Source of the DNA: Lycium barbarum
Lineage: Eukaryota > Streptophyta > Magnoliopsida > Solanales > Solanaceae
Assembly (NCBI RefSeq): GCF_019175385.1
Contig: NC_083347.1
Span: 123,078,124 to 123,142,123, forward strand
DNA: 64,000 nt
Reading direction: 5' to 3'
The translations under genes were made by a program, and so were the position numbers. Shown piece after piece: positions 1 through 9,594 of the stretch (position 1 is its first letter; each line of letters starts with the position of its first letter). The notes beneath the pieces were generated by a model. The model had not been told where the DNA came from, ran no database searches, and saw only the letters and a list, made by a program, of their open reading frames with translations.

Positions 1-248
1 TGATTTTGTGACTTTTCTTGGCATTTTATGCATACAAGGGTGGCTCAATAAAATTGGTGGCCTAAAGTCAAATGATAATTATAAGCCTAAGTATAATGCA
101 TAAGATTCATATTACTAATGACTAATGTTCACTCACTCCCAAACAGATAAACACACTCAAAAGTTTACATTTTTTTTTTTTTGGTTATACATATATATAC
201 ACATCTCTGTAAAGAAAGATAGAAGTAGTGAGGGAGAGAGAAAAACTC

Positions 249-470
249 ATGGATTCAGAACAAGGAAAGTTGTTTATTGGTGAGATATCATGGGAAACAT
301 CAGAAGAGAAGTTGAAGGAGTATTTTTCAAGGGTATGGTGATGTTTTACAGACTGTAGTAATGAGGGATAAGATTACCGGGAACCTAGAGGCTCTGGGTT
401 TGTTGTGTTTGCAGATCCTAATATTCTTGATAGGGTTCTTCAAGACACTCATGTAATTGATGACCGTATG
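249..470 (+). pseudogene. Exon-1 copy 1 of hnRNP/RRM gene (broken)
   Basis: This encodes the start of an RNA-binding protein (MDSEQGKLFIGEISWET, containing the RNP2-like KLFIG). An extra T in the run near 325-330 shifts the frame and leads to a stop shortly after. A second small deletion near 378-383 removes bases inside the region that codes for the RNP1 approach. The GTGAG splice donor after position 470 is intact. The last codon pair is changed relative to the other copies (CGTATG instead of CGTACG). Confidence 0.8.
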
Positions 471-709
471 GTGAGATTTGCTTTGTTTCTGTTTTTGATC
501 GTATTTTAGCTTCTGGGTGTTGTTTATTTTTAGGTGAGACTCAGTAAAATTAGTGGCCTAAAACCAAATCATAATAAGAAGCCCCAAGTATAATGCATAA
601 AATTCATATTAATAAGAACTAGTGTTCACCACTCCCAAACAAATATCTGCCTATATACATCTTATATATAGAGAGAAAAAGTAGAGAGCGAGGGAAGAGA
701 GAGAAACTT

Positions 710-909
710 ATGGATTCAGATCGAGGAAAGTTGTTTATTGGTGGAATAAAGCTTAAGTAGTATTTCCAAGGGTATGGTGATGTTTTACAGACTGTAGTAA
801 TGAGGGATAGATTACTGGGAAGCGTAGAGGCTTTGGGTTTGTTGTATTCGCAGATCCTAATATTCTCGATAGGGTTCTTAGGGATACCCATGTAATTGAT
901 GGCCGTACG
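710..909 (+). pseudogene. Exon-1 copy 2 of hnRNP/RRM gene (broken)
   Basis: Homologous to the other exon-1 copies and starting ATGGATTCAGATCGAGG. An internal deletion removes most of the segment between LFIGG and the KEYF motif, and an in-frame TAG follows near 758. A 1-base loss in GATAGATTACTGG disturbs the frame again. The splice donor GTGAG after 909 is retained. Confidence 0.8.
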
Positions 910-1228
910 GTGAGATTTTTCATGCTTTTTTTTCTTTTTGCTTATTCGTGGGTTTTTTGATTTTGTGCTTTTGGTGTTTTAGTTAAGTTTGTTGAACTTG
1001 TGATTGCTTTCTTTACATTTTATGCATTAAGGGTGGCTCAATAAAATTAGTAACGTAAAACCAAATGATAATAAGAAGCCCCAAGTATAATGCATAAGAT
1101 TCATATTACTAATGGCTAATGTTCACCCACTCCCAAATAGATACACACTCAAAATTTACATTTTTTTTGTTATACATATACACATCTATATAGTTAGAGA
1201 AAAAGTAGAGATGGAGATAGAGAAACTT

Positions 1229-1440
1229 ATGGATTCAGATCAATGGAAGTTGTTTATTGGTAGGATATCATGGGAAACATCAAAGGAGAAGCTGAAAGAG
1301 TATTTTCAAGGGTAAGGTGATGCTTTGCAAATTGTAGTAATGAGGGATAAGATTACTGGAAAGCCTAGAGGCTTTGGATTTGTTGATCCTAGTATACGTG
1401 ATAGGGTTCTTCAAGACACCATGTCATTGATGGCCGTACG
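1229..1440 (+). pseudogene. Exon-1 copy 3 of hnRNP/RRM gene (broken)
   Basis: The frame is open from an upstream ATG at 1211 and the usual ATG at 1229 (MDSDQWKLFIGRISWETS) to a TAA at 1313-1315, where the other copies read GGGTATGG. Downstream, bases are missing between the RNP1 region (GFGFV) and DPS, and again at GACACCATG. The donor after 1440 is GTAATA. Confidence 0.8.
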
Positions 1441-1691
1441 GTAATATTTTTCATGCTATATTTTTGTTTTTGCTCTATTTTAGTTGCTGGGTGTTGTTTA
1501 CTTGTAAGCGTGACTCAATAAAATTAGTAGCCTAAAGCCAAACCATAATAAGAAGGCCTAAGTATAAAATTCATATTACTAATGTTCACCCACTCCCAAA
1601 CATATACACACTCAAAAATTTACATTTTTTTGTTATACATATACACATCTATATAGTGAGAGAAAAAGTAGAGATGGAGAGAGAGAAACTT

Positions 1692-1917
1692 ATGGATTCA
1701 GATCAAGGAAAGTTATTTATTGGTGGGATATATATCATGGGAAGCATTCGAGGAAAAGCTGAAAGAGTATTTTCAAGGGTATCGAGATGTTTTGCAAAGT
1801 GTAGTGATGAGAGATAAAGTTACTAGAAGGCCTAGAGGCTTTGGGTTTGTTGCATTTGTAGAACCTAATATTCTTGATAGGGTTCTCCAGGACACTCATG
1901 TAATTGATGGTCGTACG
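1692..1917 (+). pseudogene. Exon-1 copy 4 of hnRNP/RRM gene (near-intact, 4-bp insertion)
   Basis: The best preserved copy. From 1720 to the splice donor at 1918 the frame is open and encodes a complete RRM core with SWEAFEEKLKEYFQGY and the RNP1 motif RGFGFVAF. The only obvious lesion is four extra bases in GGGATATATATCATGG (about 1729-1735), which put the ATG at 1692 out of frame with the RRM. The donor is GTATGA, a weak but usable form. It could be a recently killed or allelic variant of an active first exon. Confidence 0.8.
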
Positions 1918-2071
1918 GTATGATATTTCAGGCTTTATTTATGTGTTTGCTCTATTTTAGCTTCCGGGTGTGTTTATTTTTAGGGGTGACTCAATAAAAT
2001 TAGTGGCCTAAAACCAAATCATAATAAGAAGCCCCAAGTATAATGCATAAAATTCATATTAATAAGAAGGA

Positions 2072-2182
2072 AAAATGCACTAAAACAAACTTGAACTATG
2101 GTTGAATTTGCAGTAACACACTCCATCTTTGTGGGGGTCCTATTACCACCCTAGACTTATTTAAAGCGGAATTACTACCGTG
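2072..2182. other. Unrelated sequence replacing the leader and 5' half of exon-1 copy 5
   Basis: The fifth unit follows the others up to about 2070, then about 110 bp of unrelated sequence (ACTAAAACAAACTTGAACTATGG onward) takes the place of the promoter, 5'UTR and first half of exon 1. No terminal repeats or target duplication are evident. It may be a degraded element end or filler DNA from a break repair. Confidence 0.5.
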
Positions 2183-2308
2183 TTACGGACCGTAGTAATG
2201 AAGGATAAAATTACTGGGAAGCCAAGAGGATTTGGGTTTGTTGTATTTGCGGATCCTAATGTTCTTGATAGGGTTCTTCAAGATGCTCATGTAATTGATG
2301 GCCGTACG
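2183..2308 (+). pseudogene. Exon-1 copy 5, 3' half only (broken)
   Basis: Only the C-terminal half of the RRM exon remains (VVMKDKITGKPRGFGFVVFAD-type reading, then LDRVLQDAHVIDGRT). The coding sense is well kept, but the splice donor has changed from GT to CT directly after CGTACG at 2308. This copy therefore lacks both a start and a donor. Confidence 0.75.
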
Positions 2309-4863
2309 CTGAGATTTTTTGTGCTTTATTTTTGTTAAGTGTGCTGATTTTGTGATTTTTGGGCATTTTGTAATGTGAGATTCAAATTTAGGATATTTAT
2401 TTGGGCCTATTATCAATATTAGAATTAAACTTCTTATGCACGAATTGTGTACATAATATTATGCTATCATGTTACTTAAAAAGCACATCCTAAGTTCCTT
2501 CCTATAGCAATCATGAATTGGAATGTGCATTTTAATTGTGTTTTTTCTCTATTTTAGCTTCTGGGTGTTGTTTATTTTTCTGATTTTCCCCCTTTTTTTG
2601 GTTTTGGTTTTTGAGATATTTGTGCTTGTGGAGTTTGGTTAAGTGTGCTGAGTTTGTGATTGTTCTGGGCATTTACTGATGCGACATTTCCAATTTATGA
2701 TGTGTTTTTGCCTATATAATCATGAAGTGACATTTCTCCTTTCTTTGTGGCTTCTGGGTGTTGTTTATTTTTCTGATTTTCCTGGTTCTTGGTTTTTGAG
2801 ATTTTGTGCTTGTGGAGTTTTGGTTAAGGGATCGTTTGGTAGGTTGTCTAAGAATAGTACTGAATAGGGTGTATTAGTAATGCTGAGATTATTTTTGATG
2901 GACTGTTTGGTTTGCTGTACTAAATAAGATGCATTGCATAATTCAGATATGTTCTTAGTTTGATTGTGTTCCCTGGATACTAAAGTCAAATTTTTTGACC
3001 CTTACGTCACTTCATTTCTTGAGCTGGTTTATGCCTATAAAATTTTTCTCTATGATTTCATTATCTTCTTCTGGTTGTGCTTTTGTATTTATCAAGTTAT
3101 CCTGATACTTAAATTTAAGTCTGCATCTTTTAAATTGTGGTTTTCTATAAGTAATAGTTTCTCTCGAGTCAATTTTGTGTGTAGACAAATTCTCCTGATA
3201 TTTAAAGTAAAGTCTGCATCTTTTATATTGTGGTTTTCTTTAAATGATACTTACTCTTGAATCAATTTTGTGAGTAGACAATGCATCTTTTATATTGCGG
3301 TGCTCTGCATATGTGCTGTGATTTTGCTATAATGTGTGTTGCTGTTGTGACTTTGGAAGCTAGAGTTATGTGACCAAATTCCTTCCGTTGATCAAGCCAT
3401 GCACTTTGATGCAAGGGGTGGCTATTTTCAATTATGCCCTTTTCATGTTTTTGAGCTACATTTCATGATATTATTATACTTCTAAAAGTTGATATTTATA
3501 CAATGTGGTGAATAGAGTAGTAAAACGTAAAGTTATACAATGGGTGGTCTTGCAGATAGAGATACACTTTTCTTCTTTATGTTGATAGAGTGCAGGTTGG
3601 TTTATTTAGTCAGTATGGCCTCTTTAGTACTGAGATTGAGAATAGATACTGGTTTCTCACAATAAATTCTGCAGTGATACTGATTAGAGCAACACTATGG
3701 TTGATATTAGGCTGGTGTTTTACCTTGCCATTTCAAAAAAAAAAAAAAAAGGGTTGATGTTCCCTTCTTCCTGGATTAGAGAACTATATAACAATGTGGT
3801 GAATAGAGCTGTGAATTTGCAAGATTCTCGAGACTCGAATTAAATAACTTGTTATACAACTTGCTTGGGATTGATGCATAGTAGCAGCAGTAGTAGTTGT
3901 AGTCTATGTTGCTCGGACTCGGGTGTGCGGGTCTAAAGGTCGAATTCTTCATCACATAAACTTTAGGATTCGGGGGTATGGATCCGAGTCCGGATGTGGG
4001 TGCTGGGATACGTTCAATAAATGTATATTACGACATACAAAAGTATATATCTCGGTTAGTTAAAGTTATCGGACTAAGACTAATAAAACTTCATTCTTTA
4101 TAAACACCATTATTGTATTCTTATCTCGTGTAATAGAAAAGCATTCTCATACTCTATATATGACCAAATCCGGTCCTTAAAAAACTTTATATATGACCAA
4201 ATCCGGTGTGGATCGCACACCCACACCCATGTCGTGTCGATAGGGGTGCGTCAGGGATATTGAAGAGCCCGTGCAACATAGGTTGTAGTACAATTTCTTG
4301 CTTCTGCTGCATAGTGGTCACTTTTGCATATACGCAGATAGTTCTGCTATGTGGTGTGTCACTGTTGTGCCTTCCGAAGCTGGAATTGTGCAGCAAAGTT
4401 TGTTTCATTATCAAGCCATGCACTTGATGCAATTAGATGGGGAAGTGAGATGATTGTTTCCTCCTTCTCAATGTTTTTGACACCGTCATGGTATATCTGA
4501 CTTGCTGAGAAAAATGTTGTAAAATGTGGTGCATAGAGTAGTAAATATTGAGATTTTCATATTAAATTACGTGCTATGCAGTGTGTGGACTTGTAGTCTG
4601 TATATATATATGAGTTTTTCTTCTTTCTGTTGATAGCTGGTAGGCAGGTTTATTTTAGTCCTAATGTCTTCTTTTAGTACATTTCAGATGATAATTTTAG
4701 GTCCTTTAGTAGAGCTTTCCCCCAAGTAATAACCTAGTCGATGGAAAATTTCACTTAAATTTTAGGCACCTTTTTTATAACAAAATCTGTCCTTTGAGTT
4801 TATCTTATTTGCATCTAAATTTGTTCTTCCTTTATTTAGCTTAATGACATTTTTTTTGTATAG
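2309..4863 (+). other. Intron 1 of the hnRNP gene
   Basis: This T-rich stretch runs to the acceptor TTTTGTATAG just before 4864. It contains internal near-duplicates: the CTTCTGGGTGTTGTTTATTT block near 2559 and again near 2751, and a TCTGCATCTTTTA block near 3120, 3208 and 3282. A poly-A run lies at 3736-3751. A partial inverted-repeat element begins near 3904 with TATGTTGCTCGGACTCGGG. I see no other coding sequence. Confidence 0.65.
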
Positions 4864-5862
4864 GTTGAGGCAAAGAGGGCCTTGTCCAGAGAGGAACAAC
4901 AACAGGGTTCAAAATCTGGAAACATGAGTAGTGGTAGAAGTTTTGGAGGCGGTGGAAATAACAGGACGAAGAAAATATTTGTTGGGGGATTACCTCCTAC
5001 TCTTACCGAGGATGGCTTCAGAACTTACTTTGAAACTTACGGTAATATCACTGATGTAGCAATTATGTATGATCAACAGACCAACCGACCTCGTGGGTTT
5101 GGCTTCATTTCATTCGATTCTGAAGACGCAGTAGATAGGGTTTTACACAAGACATATCATGATCTCAGTGGGAAACAAGTCGAAGTAAAACGTGCTCTTC
5201 CTAAAGATTCTAATTCTGGTTTTGGTGGTCGTTCTATGGGTGACAATCCGAGTTCTTATGATAGAATGGATACCAACAGATACATGCAGTCACAAAACAC
5301 TGGAGGTGGTGGGTACCCACCTTATGGTTCCTCTGGATTTGGTGGGGCCCATCCAGGTTACGGTTATGGATCATCCAATAATGGCATGGGTGGTTATGGT
5401 GGTTATGGAAGTTATGGTGGAGCCATCAATCCTGGATATGGCGGTCCTGCAGTTGCTGCCTTCGGAAATCCAAATGTGCCAGCCGGCGGACCAAGAAGCT
5501 CGTGGGGCTCTCAGGGTCCTTCTGGATATGGGAATATGGGCTACGGTGGAGGTGGGCCCGCTAATGGAGGATCTTCTGCTGGTCAGACTCCAACTGGAGC
5601 CACGGGATACGGAAATCAAGGTTATGGTTATGGGGGCTATGGTGGAAGTGATAGTGCTTATGGAGGTGGTGCATCGGGAGACATGCAATCAGGTGCTGGG
5701 GGTTACATGGGCGGTGGCTATGGCGATGCTAGTGGAAATTCTGGCTATGGAAATTCGACATTGAGGTCCGACACCTCACAAGGTTCTGTTAATTATGGTG
5801 CTCAAGTTGGATATGGTGGTGGTTATGGTGGTGCTCCAACTCGGCAAGCTCAACAGCACTGA
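4864..5862 (+). CDS. hnRNP / RBGD-type RNA-binding protein, 3' exon (second RRM and Gly-rich tail)
   Basis: The last exon of a heterogeneous nuclear ribonucleoprotein of the two-RRM plus glycine-rich-tail class (Arabidopsis At4g14300/At2g33410 type), which binds pre-mRNA or mRNA in nucleus and cytoplasm. The acceptor TATAG precedes GTTGAGGCAAAGAGGGCC, which continues the GRT of exon 1 as VEAKRALSREEQQQ. The second RRM follows, with RNP2 at KIFVGGL and RNP1 at RGFGFISF (about 5092-5115). Then come about 215 residues rich in Gly, Tyr, Ser and Asn (GYGGYGSYGG repeats), typical of RNA granule-forming tails. This exon gives 332 residues; with a 75-residue exon 1 the protein would be about 410 residues, the usual family size. 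No intact exon 1 lies in the window, so it is probably to the left of position 1. Confidence 0.9.
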   Translation, partial: VEAKRALSREEQQQGSKSGNMSSGRSFGGGGNNRTKKIFVGGLPPTLTEDGFRTYFETYGNITDVAIMYDQQTNRPRGFGFISFDSEDAVDRVLHKTYHDLSGKQVEVKRALPKDSNSGFGGRSMGDNPSSYDRMDTNRYMQSQNTGGGGYPPYGSSGFGGAHPGYGYGSSNNGMGGYGGYGSYGGAINPGYGGPAVAAFGNPNVPAGGPRSSWGSQGPSGYGNMGYGGGGPANGGSSAGQTPTGATGYGNQGYGYGGYGGSDSAYGGGASGDMQSGAGGYMGGGYGDASGNSGYGNSTLRSDTSQGSVNYGAQVGYGGGYGGAPTRQAQQH

Positions 5863-7051
5863 TCATAATGCTTGACAGTTAACTCTTGCAAGCATTACGT
5901 GTTAAATGGGATTGGTTGGATTGCTTGAATTTTAGTAGTTTGCAGTTCTTATTTTCTAGTTTACAATAAGTAATTGTCAGTAGTATTGCCTGTTTCGTAA
6001 TATTTTCTGTTAACTGTAGTTTTAATTTGGCTTGCTTATGGTTATTTTGCTAGCTTCTAATGCATTTCGTCTCGTATTCTGCACGATTAGCTTATGTTGA
6101 GCTTATGTGAGTTAGCTATTGATTGTGTATTGCTTTAAACCCATTTCTCCCTTCCCAAGCAGGATACGTGATGCTAGTTTCTCGTCGCTTGATAGTAGTT
6201 AGAAGAGAAATGAACTCTTTTGGTTTCCCATTTGACATGAGTTGGACAAAGATTTGGTGATGCTTGTTAGTAGGAGTGCAGCTGTAGCCTATCTGGGTAG
6301 ATCACTTGGTAATGGGTAGCAATAATTGTAGTGGTAGTTGAATTTTGAGAATGTCATAATCATTTCCCCCTGTATTTGACCTTGTGTTGTACAGGAGGAG
6401 ATGCCCGAGTACTAAAGTCTGATGACATCCCACACTGTCAAATCCGACCTTTGTGCTGGGGATCGTGTTTAGTGCGCAAAAGAACTTACCGTGGAATTTA
6501 GCTTGCTTAACTTGTGCATTTTCCTGAAACTGGTCAAGGTGAAGCCGAAGATTGCAAAGCAGCTGCTGTTATGTTGTAGTTGTGCACTGAGGCTCTTTTG
6601 CGGGACGAAGAACAGCAGGAAACACATGGTATGTGTTGTGACCATGTTTAGTTGTATAAGTGATTTTGAATATGGAGAGGTAGACTTGACAATTTAACTC
6701 GCAAGAAAGTTCTTTAGGTTTTTGGTTATTCAATGGATTCTTATCTGGAGATAGTTATGGAATAACATGGTTTAGGCCACTTCACTAGTCTAGAATGATT
6801 TGACTTACCAGTTTTACGCCTATTTAACAATCGGATAGCTTCTACGTATTGCTTCTTGTCAAATAGGACTTAATTGTGCTTGAAGTCTGTTAGTTAGTTG
6901 ACCTTGTTGTATTGCTTGAGATTGCCTTGCCCTTGTGAGAGCTTATTTCCTCTCAACTTTTTCTGGGGTGTCTCACCTCGATTCATCCGGAATTGTGTGG
7001 AAAACAACAATGAATCTAAATTGAGGCATTGGGTGCTCAAGCCTCGAGCAC
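5863..7051 (+). other. 3'UTR of the hnRNP gene and intergenic sequence
   Basis: The stop at 5860-5862 is followed by T-rich sequence typical of a plant 3'UTR. A possible 3'UTR intron acceptor (TTGTGTTGTACAG) lies near 6393, so the transcript may reach 6400-6700. I see no convincing coding sequence. Confidence 0.4.
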
Positions 7052-7250
7052 CACTACAAGAAAGTACAGAAATGGCAACAGCTCTTTTGTCAACAAAAAA
7101 ATTATAGTTGGCACAACAATTTAGTTTTATTATTGGCATATATGATGATTTTTTTTGTTTTTTTGTTTTTTGGTTGCCAAACAATTTTATTTTGCCATAA
7201 TATTGACTGTTGTTGCAAAAAGTACTCAATTGTGAGAGCTCGTATTTAAG
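7052..7250. mobile_element. One end of a CACTA-type DNA transposon (putative)
   Basis: CACTACAAGAAA at 7052-7063 matches the terminal motif of plant CACTA (En/Spm) elements. AT-rich subterminal sequence with repeated TTGGCA/TTGCCA/TTGGTTGCCA motifs follows to about 7220. I could not find the opposite end or a 3-bp target duplication, so this may be a truncated copy. Confidence 0.45.
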
Positions 7251-7815
7251 ATGGAGGGAGACTTGCCACAACCCGCCACAACCTCTGGTGATTAAGGAAT
7301 TAGGGTCGTTTGGTGGCTTGTTAGGAGCTAAGTTATGCAGGTATTAAATCCTGCATACGTAATACCATGTTTGTAACATTCTTTTGATATTTATAAAATT
7401 CAACACTCCTAATGCTGTGTCCGGTTTGAAATTTATAAACTTGCATTTTTTTTGATCGAGGAAAGGTTCAAGATTTGTCGGCTTTTTGGTTCTTTTAGAG
7501 TCTTTTGCTTTGACTGTATCTTCTAAGGGGTCTAAAATCACATATATCAAATTCATCTTTATAGATTTTGCTTTCCCTGGAAATTAATAAAGCCAGATAC
7601 TAGTGTCCTGCCGCATTTTATCAATAAACGATATGGTTATATAGCTAAGGCACATACATTTGAGTTGCAACAGATTTCTGGACAACAGCTTGATTTGTTA
7701 ACTGCAGGATCTTATTTCCCTTTTTTTTTTTTAATGGAAATTTATTGTTATTGCAGCAGAAACCTTTGTCATTTCAGCAAAAGCCCAATTATTCGGTCTT
7801 TGTTATGTTGAAAAT

Positions 7816-8108
7816 CTTTTTTTTGTGCGGATTGTCCTCCATTTGGGGTGGTCTTTAATTTTTGCCCTTCAAATTGGTGGTCTTTAAGTTTTGTCCTTCG
7901 CCTAATACTCCGAGGTTATAGGTTCGAACTTCAGTTCAGTTAAAAAAAAAAAAACGCAAGGCAGAATTATGCCCATCCAAATTCTGCTTTAGGTAGAATT
8001 CTGCCTTTGGCCCAAATTATGCCTGAAGGGAAAAAGTTAAAGACCACTATTTTGAGGGACAAAAATTAAAGACCACCTCCAGCGAAGGACAATCCTACAA
8101 ATTGCCCT
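7816..8108. mobile_element. Non-autonomous inverted-repeat element, copy 1 (8-bp TSD)
   Basis: A 293-bp element with long imperfect terminal inverted repeats: GCGGATTGTCC...GGTCTTTAATTTTTG on the left, and its complement CAAAAATTAAAGACCACC...GGACAATCC on the right. It is flanked by TTGAAAAT at 7808-7815 and 8109-8116. A related copy lies at 42121-42449. TSD length suggests a hAT or Mutator-like origin. Confidence 0.7.
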
Positions 8109-8116
8109 TTGAAAAT

Positions 8117-9273
8117 TGATTAACTGATCAAGTTAACTGTTGAAGTGTGTGACCATCTCAGCTAGGGCTGCTTATCGGGCGGATCAGACGGATTATTATG
8201 CTTAACAGTTCGGCTTAATGGTTATCGACTTTTAAAAGTACTAATCCGTTAGCCAACCTATAAGATATCGGTTGGTTTGGTATCAGATTAGCAATTATCG
8301 GACGGTTATCGGGCGGTGTATCGGCTAAATATAAGAGAAAATGAAAGAAGTGAAAGAAGATCCGACACTAAAAATAATGACCTAACACATTCTTACTCTG
8401 TTTTATGGATTGCCTGTAGTTTCTCATTGAAAGTGCAAAAATGAAAGCCACATTTGAGAAGTTTTCACAGATGTGCTTCTAGCCCATGTACTTGGATGCT
8501 GGAAGATAGTTCTCTTCTGATATATATAGCACAAATGTATTAATTGGTGCCTATGTGGGAACTTGCTAGTTGTAGAAATTGCAGCAAGGTTGCATAAAGC
8601 TGCACTAACTCCATTGAAACTCACAGTGAGTGCAAGCGCTAAAGGTCTATTCAAAGGGAAATTCTTTATGCACAGAACAAAACAAACAGTGTAGAACCAA
8701 GTGATGCTGCATCAGCTAACGAGCAAAGTAAAAATACTTGTCAACAAAGTGAGCACAATTTAGAATATAGAGTCAGTATAATATCAGATTCTCAGTAGAG
8801 CATCACATTGTTGGAAGAACTAACAAGAACCAAAATTCAATTAAACAACATAAAATATAAAGTACTATATTATGCCACTCAAATAGATCACTAATCAGTT
8901 GTGTTAAAAATAATCAGTTCTTTTTCACATCTAATTAGTCTACTTTTGCACAATATAATCCAATAGCATATTTGCTTTTCCTTGCACAACTTCTTTCGCA
9001 CAACTGCTGGTGCTTTTTCTATTGCAACAACCAGCAAGTATCCTACAGTAAAAAACAGAATTGTTAATATGTAAAATTTTAAGTGCATTCAAACAAACAA
9101 CGAGAAGATAACATAACATTATGAAAGTCACCTTGTACTATATGTCAACTACAGTAAGGTCTTTCCCAGCGCTGGCTAAATCAGAAGAGAAAATTATCAT
9201 AATAAGTCATGTAATAAATATAAACCATTTACAACAATAATATACAACAAATATAATAAAAAAGTATTATTAC
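8117..9273. other. Non-coding sequence with a hAT-like end
   Basis: A TAGGGCTGCTTATCGGGCGG sequence near 8163 looks like the terminus of a hAT-class element, followed by subterminal TTATCGG repeats to about 8330. Sequence between 9100 and 9180 could include the last small exon of the transposase on the minus strand. No other gene is visible. Confidence 0.4.
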
Positions 9274-9594
9274 CTTGTTCAAGCTGCTCGAGATTATCAA
9301 GATCTTCCTTAACACTAATAAGTTGTTTTAATTTTTCACTTTGAAGCCAATCTTGAAGACACACTAGAGCTTGCACTAATTTAGGAGTCAATGAACTCCT
9401 AAATGAATCAAGAAGACGTCCTCCCGTACTAAACGCAGATTCAGATGCCACACTTGAAACTGGTACAACTAATACATCACGAGCCATCTCAGCAAGAATA
9501 GGAAATCTAGCAGAGTTCATTTTCCACCAGTCTAGGATGTTAAATTCTTTACTATCATCCTCAGTTTCTTCACCAAAATATTTATCTAAGTTTA
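9274..9594 (-). pseudogene. hAT transposase, C-terminal dimerisation domain fragment
   Basis: On the minus strand this encodes a classical hATC dimerisation region: a LDKYFGEE...ILDWWK lead-in (9594 to about 9524), then RFPILAEMARDVLVVPVSSV, ASESAFSTGGR, LDSFRSSL and LVCLQDWLQSEK. The domain occurs at the C terminus of plant Ac-like and RICESLEEPER/DAYSLEEPER transposases. A splice-donor-like AAGGTAATA follows LEQLEQ at 9274. I find no N-terminal BED zinc finger or catalytic domain, so this is a relic or a single exon of a decayed element. Confidence 0.85.

Larger units (their letters stand above)
1..2350 (+). repeat. Tandem array of promoter + exon-1 units of the hnRNP gene
   Basis: A unit of roughly 477-496 bp recurs head to tail. 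The landmark GACTCAATAAAATTAG-type sequence appears near 43, 536, 1032, 1509 and 1986. Each full unit has an AT-rich leader, a purine-rich 5'UTR (GAGAGAGAAA), an ATGGATTCAGA start, an RRM-coding exon ending at CGTACG, and the start of an intron. The window opens inside intron sequence that follows exon 1 in other units, so the array probably continues to the left. All copies in view carry lesions. Confidence 0.85.

Noticed and set aside
5192..5764. 190-codon + strand and 105-codon minus-strand open frames inside the hnRNP exon
   Set aside because: They overlap the Gly-rich coding region in other frames; the low-complexity sequence keeps alternative frames open.
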